The translations under genes and the position numbers were made by a program. Of a stretch of 64,000 bases of DNA, positions 9,401-21,930 are shown in pieces. The stretch is from positions 451,863 to 515,862 of the forward strand of contig NW_024468520.1 in assembly GCF_001632365.1 (NCBI RefSeq), in the 5' to 3' direction. How positions within the stretch are numbered: the stretch's first letter is position 1; every line of letters begins with the position of its first letter. A model generated the notes under the pieces. The model did no database searches. It worked only from the letters and a program-made list of their open reading frames with translations, and was not told the origin of the DNA. This DNA comes from Laetiporus sulphureus 93-53. Its lineage: Eukaryota; Basidiomycota; Agaricomycetes; Polyporales; Laetiporaceae.

Positions 9401-11554
9401 GAATACGATTTCGAACTCCATCATATCCCAGGCAAGAAAAATAGTGCAGCAGACGCTCTTAGCAGACGTCCAGACTATGACGACGGTATGGATCACTTGG
9501 ATAATCAGGTCGTATTACCTGCCGAGTTGTTCCGAAGTACCAAAGTTATAGGGACAGACGCCATCCGCGACCTCTGCGCCATACATTCTTCCGAATATTT
9601 ATTATGGAAAACTTTGCCTCAAAAGGAGCTCGAGTCAGCCGAGGACGGCACACTCTGGAGGGGGGGTGAAATTCTCATAATTCCAAACAACCAAGAAATA
9701 ATCGGCAAAGTAATACAGTCCCACCACGATGCCGCGTTCATGGGACACCCAGGAATAGAAAGGACCATGGAATTAATCAAGCGATCGTACTGGTGGCCGG
9801 AGATGATCAAGGATGTTACGGCGTATGTGAAAGGTTGTGGGACCTGTCAGAAGGCCAAACCTAACCGCCAACATCGATCAGCACCATTAGAGCCAAACCC
9901 AGTTCCAGACCATAACTGGCAGTACATCTCCACGGACCTTATTGTAAAACTACCAACTGTAGACGGATACGACTCCATCCTTGTATTTGTAGATTTGAAG
10001 TCGAAAGACTTCATAGCCATACCCTGCACGGAGTCAATTAATTCGAAGGACTATGCGGACTTGTACATTAAACATGTAATGTCGGCACACGGACTAGCAG
10101 AAAGGATATGGTCCGACAGGGGACCACAGTTCGTATCCTCGTTCACCAAGGATGTATACCAACAGTTGGGCATCCAGGGGAATCCTTCTACTGCCTATCA
10201 CCCTCAGACGGATGGACAGACGGAACGGATGAACCAGGAAATAGAAACCTACCTGAGGATATATACTTCCTATAGACAGGACGACTGGCCTTCCAAAATA
10301 CCCCTCGCTATGTTCGCATACCGAAACCATAGACAAGCAAGCACCGGTTATACCCCATTCTACCTTACGCATGGATACCATCCCTATACGGGAGTCGAAA
10401 CCAGGAAAGAACCCCGCAACCAATCGGCCGAAGAATGGACGAAAGAGATGGAGGAACTTTCCAAGGACGCAACTAATCACCTTACCAAAGCGAAAGGTAT
10501 AATGAAGAAGTACCACGATGGCAAATACCCAGACCATGCGGCCTATACCAAGGGCGATCTGGTACTACTAGAAGGAACTAATATTACAACCACTCGACCG
10601 AGCAAGAAGCTGGACGATAAACGCTACGGACCATTTAGTATAGTAGAAAAGGTCGGGAAGTCGGCTTTCAGACTCAAGCTCCCACCCGCTTGGCGTCATA
10701 TACACCCCGTCTTCCACGAATCCCTATTAATACCCTATCACCCTGCACAATTTAGTGTACAAAAAGACGATACTACTATACCCGTTCCGGAGGGCGAACC
10801 CCCTACCATTAGCCAAATCCTCGACAGTAAAAAGTCCAAGACTGGACTATTATACCTGGTCAAATGGAAAGGGAAGGACGACACCGAGAACACCTGGATA
10901 CCCCGCTCTACAATAGCAAAGGACTATATTCTGTTACTTAATAACTTCCATAAGCTACATCCCAAGGCACCCAAACCGCCTAATCTCCTTACTATACCCG
11001 GTGGTCAAAGGATCCGCGCTCAAGAAGACGAAGAAAGCGACGATGAACCTGACAGTAAGGGAGAAAAGAGGACGGAAGAGGAAGAGGAAGAGTGGAAGGA
11101 AAAGATCTACTGGGATCATAAAATGATACGATGGTATAAACGCAAGTTCCAAGCCCATGTCGTACTTCACGTACCCCTCGATACCACGATCGGCCTAGAA
11201 ATAGGGCTGCCCGAGAAGTTCGACATCGTATGCATCTGGCTAGTGAACCCAGACCACTATATCCATACGGTCTTGTTCGTAGGAACCCCCAAGTCGCGTA
11301 ACCATCTATTTGTATACCCAGTCAACGCCCAGTGGGTCGTAGAAGAAGGAAAGATCCAGTGCCCGGAGCGCACTCACGGCTATTATTATCTCGACGATGC
11401 ACCAATACCCTGGCAACGTATGCGTTTCAAGGATACCCCGGTGAAGGAAGAGGACGTCTCCACTTATACCACATATGACCCGGAGCGTACTCGGACACCA
11501 ATACCCAAAACCAAATGGAACCTACAAGCCGTACACCCACGCATCTACGACTAG
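6437..11554 (+). CDS. pol: Pol: dUTPase-PR-RT-RH-IN-chromodomain
   Basis: The pol frame is open from 6230 and is entered by -1 frameshift near 6437. In order: a low-similarity linker; a trimeric-type dUTPase at about 7120-7540 with all five motifs (AAGYDLHS, PRSGLA, GVIDSDYVGRV, GDRVAQLIL, RGTAGFGSTG); an aspartic protease with LLDSG (about 7645); RT with YLDD at 8675-8686; RNase H (EVDAS, YDRELLAI, FTDH); integrase with HHCC zinc finger (HHDAAFMGHPG, CGTCQKAK) and a D,D-35-E core (STD, SDRGPQF, TERMNQ); GPF module (RYGPFSIVEKVG); chromodomain (YLVKWKG, NTWIP). About 190 residues with no recognised domain follow. Everything needed for reverse transcription and integration appears present. Confidence 0.96.
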   Translation, partial: SIRQGLSTQVLQDSRLDPDISVSPTSNMHSSVVEAQKPEKRPGLHGSPPTINGHSMVTEVARPEKGHGLDGSPKGRSPGRVELMVVEAKPEKRHQAVPENTLEGCGQEGLSSGKGKFSTPDADDSTPPHPNGSQFSILSSINCTTSTTSDNMGTSSGAHSNVTVVRAKTGSRDDGTLAVPDRARPDQEASVLNSVNSSISNISSVQDSLQVEASTSARRTPKKKAQKTTLRVFLDHPQAIVPTRQTEGAAGYDLHSAEEVVIPGRSRLLVDTGLKLMIPSGCYGRIAPRSGLAVKHGIDVGAGVIDSDYVGRVKILLINTLDTPFQIEYGDRVAQLILERNDTPITEVVTEIAETARGTAGFGSTGTKLRGQFNVRAVRRHRQIDIPVTIEVGDRNIPAKALLDSGCTGCCIDEQFVSKFQIPKIPFDRPLRVFNADGTPNRDGDMTHYVLLDIVIQGHRERRSFNVTTLSDHDMFLGFDWLEDHNPDIDWAKRTLRFTRCNCGELKLEDGDKVLALDSDYIRKQFSEYEHIRATKATDLAIAQGKSTKAKSMQEVVPEEYWDYKEVFEEAEFDQLPERRVWDHAIELIDGAKPFCGKVYPMSVKEQEALDTFLEENLKTGRIRQSKSPWGAPFFFVKKKDGKLRPVQDYRRLNEVTKKNKYPLPLINDLFDRLKGARYYSKLDIRWGYNNIRIKEGDEEKAAFVTNRGLFEPLVMFFGLTNSPSTFQMMMNDIFHDLILTGKVMVYLDDILIFTKDMEEHRQVVKQVLRILREHKLTCKPEKCEFHVEETEYLGHIIGHGKLRMDPAKVAGIAEWPEPRSKKDVQQFLGFCNYYRRFVKGFGSLAKPLSDLTGNREWEWTDTERSAFQGLKDLLTSAPIVHIPTDEDPFMVEVDASQFALGAVLMQKQDNLWVPVSYYSRSFKDAEKNYQVYDRELLAIVDCLEEWRHYLIHAKHTVQIFTDHLNLTYFRKPQKINPRQARWMSFLAEYDFELHHIPGKKNSAADALSRRPDYDDGMDHLDNQVVLPAELFRSTKVIGTDAIRDLCAIHSSEYLLWKTLPQKELESAEDGTLWRGGEILIIPNNQEIIGKVIQSHHDAAFMGHPGIERTMELIKRSYWWPEMIKDVTAYVKGCGTCQKAKPNRQHRSAPLEPNPVPDHNWQYISTDLIVKLPTVDGYDSILVFVDLKSKDFIAIPCTESINSKDYADLYIKHVMSAHGLAERIWSDRGPQFVSSFTKDVYQQLGIQGNPSTAYHPQTDGQTERMNQEIETYLRIYTSYRQDDWPSKIPLAMFAYRNHRQASTGYTPFYLTHGYHPYTGVETRKEPRNQSAEEWTKEMEELSKDATNHLTKAKGIMKKYHDGKYPDHAAYTKGDLVLLEGTNITTTRPSKKLDDKRYGPFSIVEKVGKSAFRLKLPPAWRHIHPVFHESLLIPYHPAQFSVQKDDTTIPVPEGEPPTISQILDSKKSKTGLLYLVKWKGKDDTENTWIPRSTIAKDYILLLNNFHKLHPKAPKPPNLLTIPGGQRIRAQEDEESDDEPDSKGEKRTEEEEEEWKEKIYWDHKMIRWYKRKFQAHVVLHVPLDTTIGLEIGLPEKFDIVCIWLVNPDHYIHTVLFVGTPKSRNHLFVYPVNAQWVVEEGKIQCPERTHGYYYLDDAPIPWQRMRFKDTPVKEEDVSTYTTYDPERTRTPIPKTKWNLQAVHPRIYD

Positions 11555-11584
11555 AATTCAAGCCTCGTGAGGACACTTCGGCCT

Positions 11585-11594
11585 GGAGGGGGGG
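11585..11594 (+). promoter_or_regulatory. Polypurine tract of the gypsy element
   Basis: GGAGGGGGGG lies three bases before the 3' LTR (TGTCACGG at 11598). It is the expected primer for plus-strand synthesis, and its position fits. Confidence 0.8.
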
Positions 11595-11597
11595 TAC

Positions 11598-12043
11598 TGT
11601 CACGGTTTTTCCGCGCCACAAGTCTCAAGCGCCCACGGACCATTATTTATCCACCTAGTTACCCTATATAGTATGTATCACTACGCCTCCACGTGTATAT
11701 CTTAGTATACCCACGCCACTCGGACATCCCTCGGACATGTATCAGTCACGTGACCCTACGTCATAGTGACATCATAGACCTAGACTCTACAGACACTCCT
11801 AGACTTAGACGGACTCCACTAGGCCTGAGCACGCCATAGCACACCATAATGATGTATTATTACCAACCTAGGGTACGCAGGGTCCTACACCCGGTACCAG
11901 GGGTCCAGCCCCTCTTGTATATATACCCGCTCGAGCTGAGGCCTACCCCTCAGTTTCGAGTTGGTCTTTACTCCTCCACTTAAGCTAAAGATCCCTGACG
12001 GGATAGGCGAGAGCGGACCCAGGAGTTCCTGAGATCCTTCACA
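11598..12043 (+). repeat. Gypsy 3' LTR
   Basis: 446 bp, no difference from the 5' LTR found on reading both. It is followed directly by CAACA (12044-12048), the target-site duplicate of 2463-2467. Confidence 0.97.
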
Positions 12044-12384
12044 CAACAGGGCTTGAGTGTGATTCCGAACGAGAATTGCGCCTTCCTTCTAGCTACTCCT
12101 TCATGGACTGCTTCAAGTTGGGTAACGAAGTCTGTGGATAGTAGAGGTGGCGCCATTAGTAGGCATCACTCGCGATCTCGCAACCCACTCCTGCCTCCCC
12201 AGCAAGACCATGATGCGGATACGGCGACGGTACACGCGCGATCCTCGGCATTTGCCGAGGCTGTGTGTTCAACCCATGTACAGTCTTCGTCACAAACCTT
12301 GCTCTCCTAAGTATACTACACTGCCGGAGACGAGAGCGAGGTTCCCTTCAGTATTCTGCTCTAAGTCTCTAGCGTCAGCCTGAT

Positions 12385-14506
12385 ATGGTGAAGAAGAAGA
12401 CGAAGAAGACAGATACTACTGTCGAGGGCGGCATCGTTTCTGCGTCAGCGATAGCGGCGCAGGTGTCGCGTCGCAATGTTCGCGGGAAAAGGGGTGGGCT
12501 CAAGGACATGCCCAACATGCCACTCGATGTCTTGTTCGAGGTGGGTCTGGATTCTTTCGCTAATGCAGAGACATATTCCAGAACATTAGATGCAGATCTT
12601 TTGTCACTTACATCCTCGGGATTTGTTGAATCTGGCGAGAACGGATAAGAGTTTCCGCTCTACGCTCATGAGTCGAAACGCTGCTCCGTTGTGGAAAGCT
12701 GCTCGACTGAATGTGGAAGGCTTACCGGATTGTCCGGCCCATCTCAGTGAGCCAGCTTACGCCAACCTCGTTTTCTTTGTCCATTGTCATGTACGCTGAT
12801 TTGTATATATGCTATTTGTGTTCACTAACCGCTGCATAGAATTGTCTCAAATCAAACATTCCTACCATCCTGTGGGAGTTTTCAGCCCGCCTCTGTAGTG
12901 GCTGCAAGAGAATACTGTGAGCGAAAAATGCACATAGTTTTTTTTTCTAACTCACGATTTCTTCAGGACTGTTAGAGGACTCTTACATGATGACATGGAC
13001 GTGATTCGTGCAATGAAGAAGCCAATTTTTGAAGTACACATTCGGGTATATAAGGCCTTATCTGACGTGGTTTAGTAAATTTATTGCTTCCGAATGCAGC
13101 TGCACGATTCGCACAGGGCTGGCCTCTTTTTCCTACCTGAACTTGAAGACCTGAAGAAAACATGGAACAGCTTGCCATCAGCTGCGGCCAAGAATGTATT
13201 CGTCGAGGAAAGAGTGGCATGGGTTGCACAGAGACGGCAGGTAATAATGTCTTTCGATTGGAAGAAACTGTCCTTCACAGAACGTTCAGTTCGGTCAAGT
13301 CTGTCGAGCATGGGCCGAAAAGAGGGCAGAATCAAGGTCGAATGAACTGCAACAGATTAAACGCAACCGGGTGGAAACGTTAGTAACTCCGTATTCTATT
13401 ACGTGCCTGCATCTTACCCATGTGCAGCATCGTGTCGAAGTTACGCGCCCTCGGTTGGGGTGACGAGCTCGACCGTATGTTGGGACCAGCTTACTTTCCC
13501 TTGTCCCTTCACGTGCATGTCCGTCCTGCAAAGCGATTGACTGAAACAGGTGTACACGGCTCTTTGCTTTAATTATCATTTTTACTGACAATTCTGTACA
13601 GCCTGGAGGAAAATAAGCGCGGACATGATTCAATATATGCAAGAAATCAAGAGAAATCGCCTCGAGTCTGAAAGAAAGTACATTCTGCAGCAGCGTTTCC
13701 GCGCACTCTGCTCGATCATTTCTGACTTTTATGCCGAACCTCCTGGAATGCCGGAATACGAGTGCAAGCCTTCGATAGCGGATTTTGCCATGATGCCTGC
13801 ATTCCGAGAAATCATCGACTCGACCAACGATACAGTCATCGATGCCACGACTTTTCTTCCATTGCGCGACCAGCTCCCTATGTTAATTGAACAATGGCAG
13901 GCTGACGTCAAAGAGCAGCTCAGGCGCATCGTCCAGACTCGCGCACATGGCGACATAGCGATAGATCCTCTTGACCTGGCCACGACGGTGTTTGAATGTA
14001 CGGGCTGTACAAGAACCCTTCAATATCCGAACATCATAAAGCATTCATGCTTGCGTTCCAATACTCTATACTGCTATATCGACGCCGAGTTCTCCACCGT
14101 TTACGAAAAGGCACTCTACAACGGTATAACCAACGAATGCGCCTGGTCTACCGACGGGCTCCGCGTCTCTGACGCAATGAGCCACTTCAAACGTATCGTT
14201 ACTCTGTGTGGCAAAGATCCCATCTCCACTACACAGCAAGAGATGGACGCACTGGACGTCATGCTCTATCGCCCCATCGACCTCGCTGAACCGCATGGCC
14301 CACAAAGGGCTTACACATGGCGTGCTGCAGTGGGTATCTTTGACAATATGTTGACGTGTTACTAAATTCCCTCTCAGATCATGGACTGGCATGTGCTGCC
14401 GTGTATAAACAACATACCTTGGACGGTAGTTTCCCATGCACAATTGAAGAGAATTCGGGAATCCGGGAGCCTCGATTCCTCTCATGATCACATAAAGTTT
14501 CTATAA
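12385..14506 (+). CDS. F-box protein, paralogue A
   Basis: A nine-exon model: 12385-12540, 12590-12790, 12840-12916, 12967-13045, 13100-13240, 13281-13378, 13428-13549, 13602-14329, 14378-14506. The total is 1,731 nt, a continuous 576-aa frame with GT-AG introns of 40-54 bp. After a basic N-terminus (RGKRGG) comes the F-box (PNMPLDVLFE, then HLHPRDLLNLARTDKSFR) and a conserved block (GLPDCPAHLSEPAYANL). F-box proteins link substrates to SCF ubiquitin ligases. The remaining ~450 residues belong to an expanded basidiomycete family without assigned substrate. It shares exon layout and motifs with the genes at 54.1-56.6 and 58.9-61.3 kb but lacks their CysCys tail. The last exon is the least certain. 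Confidence 0.8.
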
Positions 14507-14759
14507 GAAAGTGGACACGGCATCAAATGGATGATGCGTCTTCATTGCAGCCTTCCCATCGGTATCCATATGTAGTGTTGTACATATGATAAACGCATAC
14601 ACGTACATAGCAACATAACAGAGCTGAAGTCGCTAGGAACATTCGAAACAATATTAGCACCGGGCGAAATGATGAGTACCTTGAGTGAATACTAAGCGCA
14701 ACCCAGTGAAAACCCTAGTTTCGCACTCTGACCGAGCATTGACGGCAGGATAGGTCATG

Positions 14760-16102
14760 CTAATAAGCCAGCTCATCGCGGAATGAGCGATCGTGAATCT
14801 GTAAAATGCGCCTCCTGACAAGATCCGGAAGTTGCCTCTGCAGCGCGGCTTCAGCATGCCTGAAGTCGAGAATACCTCTGTGCACGAAGATGACCTCCCG
14901 GAGAGATTTACATGCTGTACGAGACAGGATCCACGCAATGTGATCCCATTGCGGACCAGCCACTTGGCTGGGGATATTCATGGTGATATCAAAGCTAAGC
15001 CGCGATAACGGCACTTCTATGACTTGAGCTAGCAGCGTGGATACCCAAGGTAAACTGTGTTCTGATAGGTCTAGAATGGCGAGATGAAGTGACTTCAGGT
15101 TCGTGTCCTTCGATAGGTCAAGGTAATCTCCAATCGCTGCGGGGCCGCCGTTCGAGGTCAGTCATGGAGCTGATTGTTCTCATTATTCCACTCACTTTGC
15201 GCCATGGAGGACTTGCGATCGAATCTACAGCCGATCCTGAGGTGTTCCAGAGAGCGATTGAGGCGCTGTAGGAACTGCCCAACAGATTTGAGCTCATCGG
15301 GCAATACCCAGTAGAACTCAACGGATTTGAGAGAGGAAACACTGGACGTCTTCAAGATCCACTCGATCAAGATCATCGGGGTGCAGTGTCTCTTGAGAGA
15401 AAGCGATGAGAGCTGCAAAGACGATCGTTTAGGACTGAACGATTTCAGCGTGCCGATGGGATTACTTTGCCAGGAGATGACGTCGAGAGCGATTGTCGTG
15501 AGCTTGGGGAAGCAGAACACGAGGTCCTCGTAATCTTCAAAGCCCGCGAATGTGCAGCCGGACAGGTGCAATTCGCGTATCCTAGAGTATTTCTGCAATC
15601 CAGGAAAGAAAAAAAGGCGGGACATGTGGATGCGATGCCACTCCACATTCTCGAATCGCAAGCTCTTGAGGCGTGTCAGGTTCGTGACGGGCAAGTTCGT
15701 TATCCAGCAAATCCAAGCCGGTGGCACGCCTCTGCGGAAGCTTTTGTATGCTTCAAAACAGAGCTCCCGAACCTTGCTGGAAATGTGTGGCTCCGACTCC
15801 ACGAGGTGCGCAAACCGCTTGAGCGTCTCGACGCTCTCGATAGTCACGGTGGAGAACAGGTGGTATTGGCTTTCTTCTCGCCATGAGCGGCAGACACATG
15901 CGCATGAACGTAGCATCTCCACGTCGGAATGGCTGAAGTCAATGATGTAGTCGACGAGCTCCTGGGGAAAGGCTCGTGCAAACGTGGATGTTTGCGTTTT
16001 GGGCGAATGCCCCGCTGTCAAGTCATGAGCGATGGGGACGATGCACACGTTCAGTTGCACTGCACTCACCAGTCGAAGCATTGAGAAGAATCCTCGTATC
16101 AT
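14760..16102 (-). CDS. F-box/LRR-type protein
   Basis: The ATG at 16102 opens a short first exon (MIRGFFSMLRL), followed by a GTGAGT...ACAG intron. The F-box then reads FPQELVDYIIDFSHSD..LRSCACVCRSWREES. About 270 residues follow with leucine-rich-repeat spacing (RLKSLRFENVEW, RIRELHLSGCTF, LKSVEFYWVLP). A second intron (15137-15195) joins in frame to the last exon, which ends at 14760. This is the common agaricomycete F-box/LRR layout and is unrelated in sequence to paralogue A. The substrate is unknown. The start could instead lie at an in-frame position further upstream. Confidence 0.75.
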
Positions 16103-17041
16103 GATGCGGCTGCTCCAACCCCAGCGATGATCGAGGCATCTGCTGAGGATGATTTTGTGCGAGCCTTGACATTGAAAATTCAGCTTCGGCAACGTCGAGA
16201 CGAGATACTTAGGCGATGTTGCGATCTGTGTAAGAAATCCCAGCTTTTATACAAGAGTCTTATTAACGTCTTCTCAACATTCGGCGCCTTGGATCAACAT
16301 GCCACCATTGTCACAATTCACCCAAACATCATTATCAATCAGGTCAACAGTGAGGCTGTACTTGAACAGAAACACTGACTGGTATATCGCAGCCCCGGGT
16401 ACTCTTTGTTAGACCGAATCGTCGTCTCGACAGAGGGCTGAGTACGACACAGCTTCGTAGCCAGCGCTCCGCGGCGTTCAGGGATAGTATTAGGACATCA
16501 ACCACGAATTATGGTCGTGCGAAAGTTTCGGAACCTTATGCTGCTGCAACTCATGACCAACGAAAGAATTGCATGGCAAACGGCAGCCATCTGCTCCATT
16601 GATTCCGAAAATCGCATCATGCAACCAAATTATGCATGGACGAACAATGACAAGTTGAACCCCGACAAGCTGCAGCTACGTTGGTCCACCGAGCGCTTAC
16701 ATACCGTATCCAGATTTGCGCGCATTGGCCATCACAGCCACAAAATGTCCAGTGGTCGACGTTTCAACTATACAGCACAGCTACATGCGAAGCAACGAAG
16801 AGCAAGCGAGAGCTGTCCTCCTAATAGTATCGTCTGCATTTGAAGAGAACGTCAACCCAAGACCAAGAGAGATTTTGAGGCTAAATTACATTCCGTGCAA
16901 GACATGCAACATACAACAAATGATATGCGGCAGAAACAATGTAAGTGCTGAGCGAAGCAGCGGTGGCAGCCAAGTTTTCCGCAGCCACCTAGGACCCTAG
17001 AATCCCACTACAGGACACATGCCCACATAGCCACAACCCAT
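16103..17041. other. Intergenic, no supported gene
   Basis: Short open frames only, none with recognisable similarity or splice-linked continuation. The right part is the 3' flank of the fumarate reductase gene. Confidence 0.6.
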
Positions 17042-19515
<2,474 letters not shown>

Positions 19516-19819
19516 AATGAGTAAGCGGTTGGAGGGGAGGAGGGATGGGGAGGAAGCATCCTATACAAGGCTCTTATACCGACGCGGCGTCACGAGGGAC
19601 TCCGCGCATGTGAATTCCGCCCACCCGCTCTGCCTCCGGACACTCACCGGACCTTGAACGGCCCCCGCGTTGCACTCGACGAATTTACGCCAGCAAAAAT
19701 CATGGCCTCTCATCAGCCCGCTCTGTGCTTCGTACAGTCTATAATGCGGGGCATGTGTACACGCGACAGGGGAGACGATGATATACAAATGAAACACAGC
19801 ACCCGATGCACACCAGCAA

Positions 19820-21217
19820 CTAGCGAGCAATCTCCTCTTGCAGCCGCGCACACACCCTGTCCACCATCACATCCATGTTCGTCTCGAGCCCCTCTATCAA
19901 GATGAGCCCAGGCACTGTCCCGTTCGGGCGCCCGTGCTCGACGTCGCCCCCTTCCAGCATCCCCGCGTGTGCCGCGACGTACGCCGGCCACACGATCTGC
20001 TCCCAGTACTGCGGCGGGTCGCGCCAGAGCGTGCCCTCTGGGTCGGATTGCACTCCAGGAGGCAAATGGGTGGTCATCGCATGGTCGTCGTAGCAAGGCC
20101 GAGCGGTGGCGAGAGAGCGGCGTTAGGGGTGGGTGGGTTTGGGGAAGGCACAGATCGAAGATGCGGGGAAGAGAATTAGGATGGGTCACTGTGCTGCGTC
20201 ACGATTCCCGATGCTTCTTCCTGATCGTGCGTGGGGTACACGCGAGCAGGAAGAGGCACGGCGGGAATGCGTCTCAATGAATGCCTTACCTGCTGTGTGA
20301 TAGCCATGTCTCTCATGTCGACGTTGCTTCAGCGTGTCATGCGGTACTCTGAGGAATATCCGGACGTCCAGTTGCTTTATGACGTCCTGCGTACGGAGTT
20401 ACGGGTTAGAATATTCCAAGAACGATCAAATCCGCAATCGCTCACTGGATGCCAGTACAAAAGGAAGCCATCAACCAGGACCCACATTATCTTCTCTCCT
20501 GCCTTCTCGCGCTCCTCTTCTATTCGAATGAAGACGTCGCGCCAGCGCTCGAACACCTCCGGATCGAGAGGCACATCCTTCTGCTCGTTGAGATGATCAT
20601 GGGAATAGTGTTCAGGCGGGATCACCCCCGTCTCCTTGACCTACGCACATAATATGCCGCCAAGCAAAGAAACAAACAATTAGCGACCCTGTTCGCGCTT
20701 CCCATAATCCTTGCAGCAAATAGCAGGTCTGCATTTGAAACCGATGAACGCACCTCCGCAAGCGTCTTCACCATCCGCGGCCAGTCAATGGCGCCCTCTG
20801 CGCTGTCCCAATCCTGCACCTTGTGCTCTGGGTGTATCGGGATAAGCTCTTGCGGCTAGCGTGCCAGGGGCGGCCCATCCCCGAAGGTGTACACGAGCGA
20901 AGGTGAAGACGTTAATTTCGGCGAAGCCAAGGCAGCGGAGGCGGAGACGGTCATTATGGGAGACAGTCAAATCAGCTCTCCTGCAGCCGTCACCGATTAT
21001 TGCAACATCTGACGAACTCACCGGTGCAAAGTCCTACGAACGGAATAGCGCGTGGAATCAGCGCGCATCGTCAATCGCGGCATGAGAATTTCGGATGCCG
21101 GTGGGGACGAGCAGTGCTCACATCTTGGTGCAAGATCACGCTCCCCGGCAGGATGGATCTCAGGTGTTTCGCCAGGGTCGTCTTACCCGAGCACGTTGCC
21201 CCCCTTGATGCGCCCAT
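19820..21217 (-). CDS. Nicotinamide riboside kinase
   Basis: Six exons: 21217-21122, 21033-21022, 20855-20754, 20640-20446, 20386-20290, 20052-19820. The total is 735 nt, or 244 aa. A P-loop opens the protein (GATCSGKTTLAKHL). Next comes HQDDFAPP, where the aspartate pair matches the substrate-binding D of the NRK family. IDWPRMVKTL, WVLVDGFLLYW, RIFLRVPHDTLKQRR (lid arginines) and the C-terminal WRDPPQYWEQIVWPAY follow. These match Nrk1-type kinases, which phosphorylate nicotinamide riboside to NMN in NAD+ salvage. Uridine kinase is the nearest alternative, but DGFLLYW and the WPAY tail favour NRK. Exon 2 is only 12 nt. Confidence 0.88.
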
Positions 21218-21930
21218 ATGTCAGCTCTCCACGCCCAGTATCAATGCACAGTCATTAACAACCGCACCCTATCCCAACAAATACTACGCGGGTACGCATT
21301 CGCTCCGATGTGATTCTGAAATGGTGGACTGCGGGACAGAGCAGACTGCGTCGATTTCACTAGAAGATCCCGCTTGTATGATTTGCGGGATTACTCTATT
21401 CTGCACTTTTCTGCGCAGCAATGAAGGGCGAGTTAATGAAAAGTGCTAGCGAATGATTGTGCGGCAACGGAGGAGCATGGCAATGAGGCGACTCGAGACG
21501 GACATGCTGGGACACTTATATCAGATTAGCGAGAATTTAAGGTTTCATCAACAGCCAATGACCTGAGGGCCTGAAAGAAGCGCCCAAAGACCGTGACGCG
21601 GGTTCGAACAAGTTAGAGACTGAATGCTAGCAGTTCAAGCCACAAATGCAGAGATCTGGCCAGCAACGCAGGTATACATCACGAGCTAATAGACAGACAG
21701 GTAGTACGGTGACAGGTAGTATGATAGTCAATGACAGGGAACGAGAGATGAAGCTGGTAAGCTAGAATAGTTATCGACGTCGCAACAATGTCCCAGAGGT
21801 ATTCAAAACAGATAGTCCGTGTCCAAGGCACCACCGCCCTACATTACCACAGGCCGCGCTCACACTGACCAGCATTAAGCCGCCCCCTCATCTTAATTTC
21901 CAAGAAGACTCACGACCACGCGCGGGCGTG

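Larger units (their letters stand above)
2468..12043 (+). mobile_element. Complete Ty3/gypsy chromovirus with dUTPase
   Basis: A 9,576-bp LTR retrotransposon. The LTRs at 2468-2913 and 11598-12043 read identical over 446 bp, and CAACA flanks both sides (2463-2467 and 12044-12048). Order: 5' LTR, self-priming PBS, long leader, a small ORF, gag, pol in the -1 frame, polypurine tract, 3' LTR. Pol carries dUTPase, aspartic protease, RT, RNase H, integrase with GPY/F module, and chromodomain. All catalytic motifs I can read are intact. Identical LTRs imply a recent insertion, and the element may still be mobile. The chromodomain and the self-primer place it near the Tf1/sushi group of chromoviruses (family knowledge; no phylogeny was run). 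Confidence 0.97.

Noticed and set aside
19820..21217. Uridine kinase identity for this P-loop kinase
   Set aside because: HQDDF, DGFLLYW and the WRDPP..WPAY end fit nicotinamide riboside kinase better than uridine kinase.
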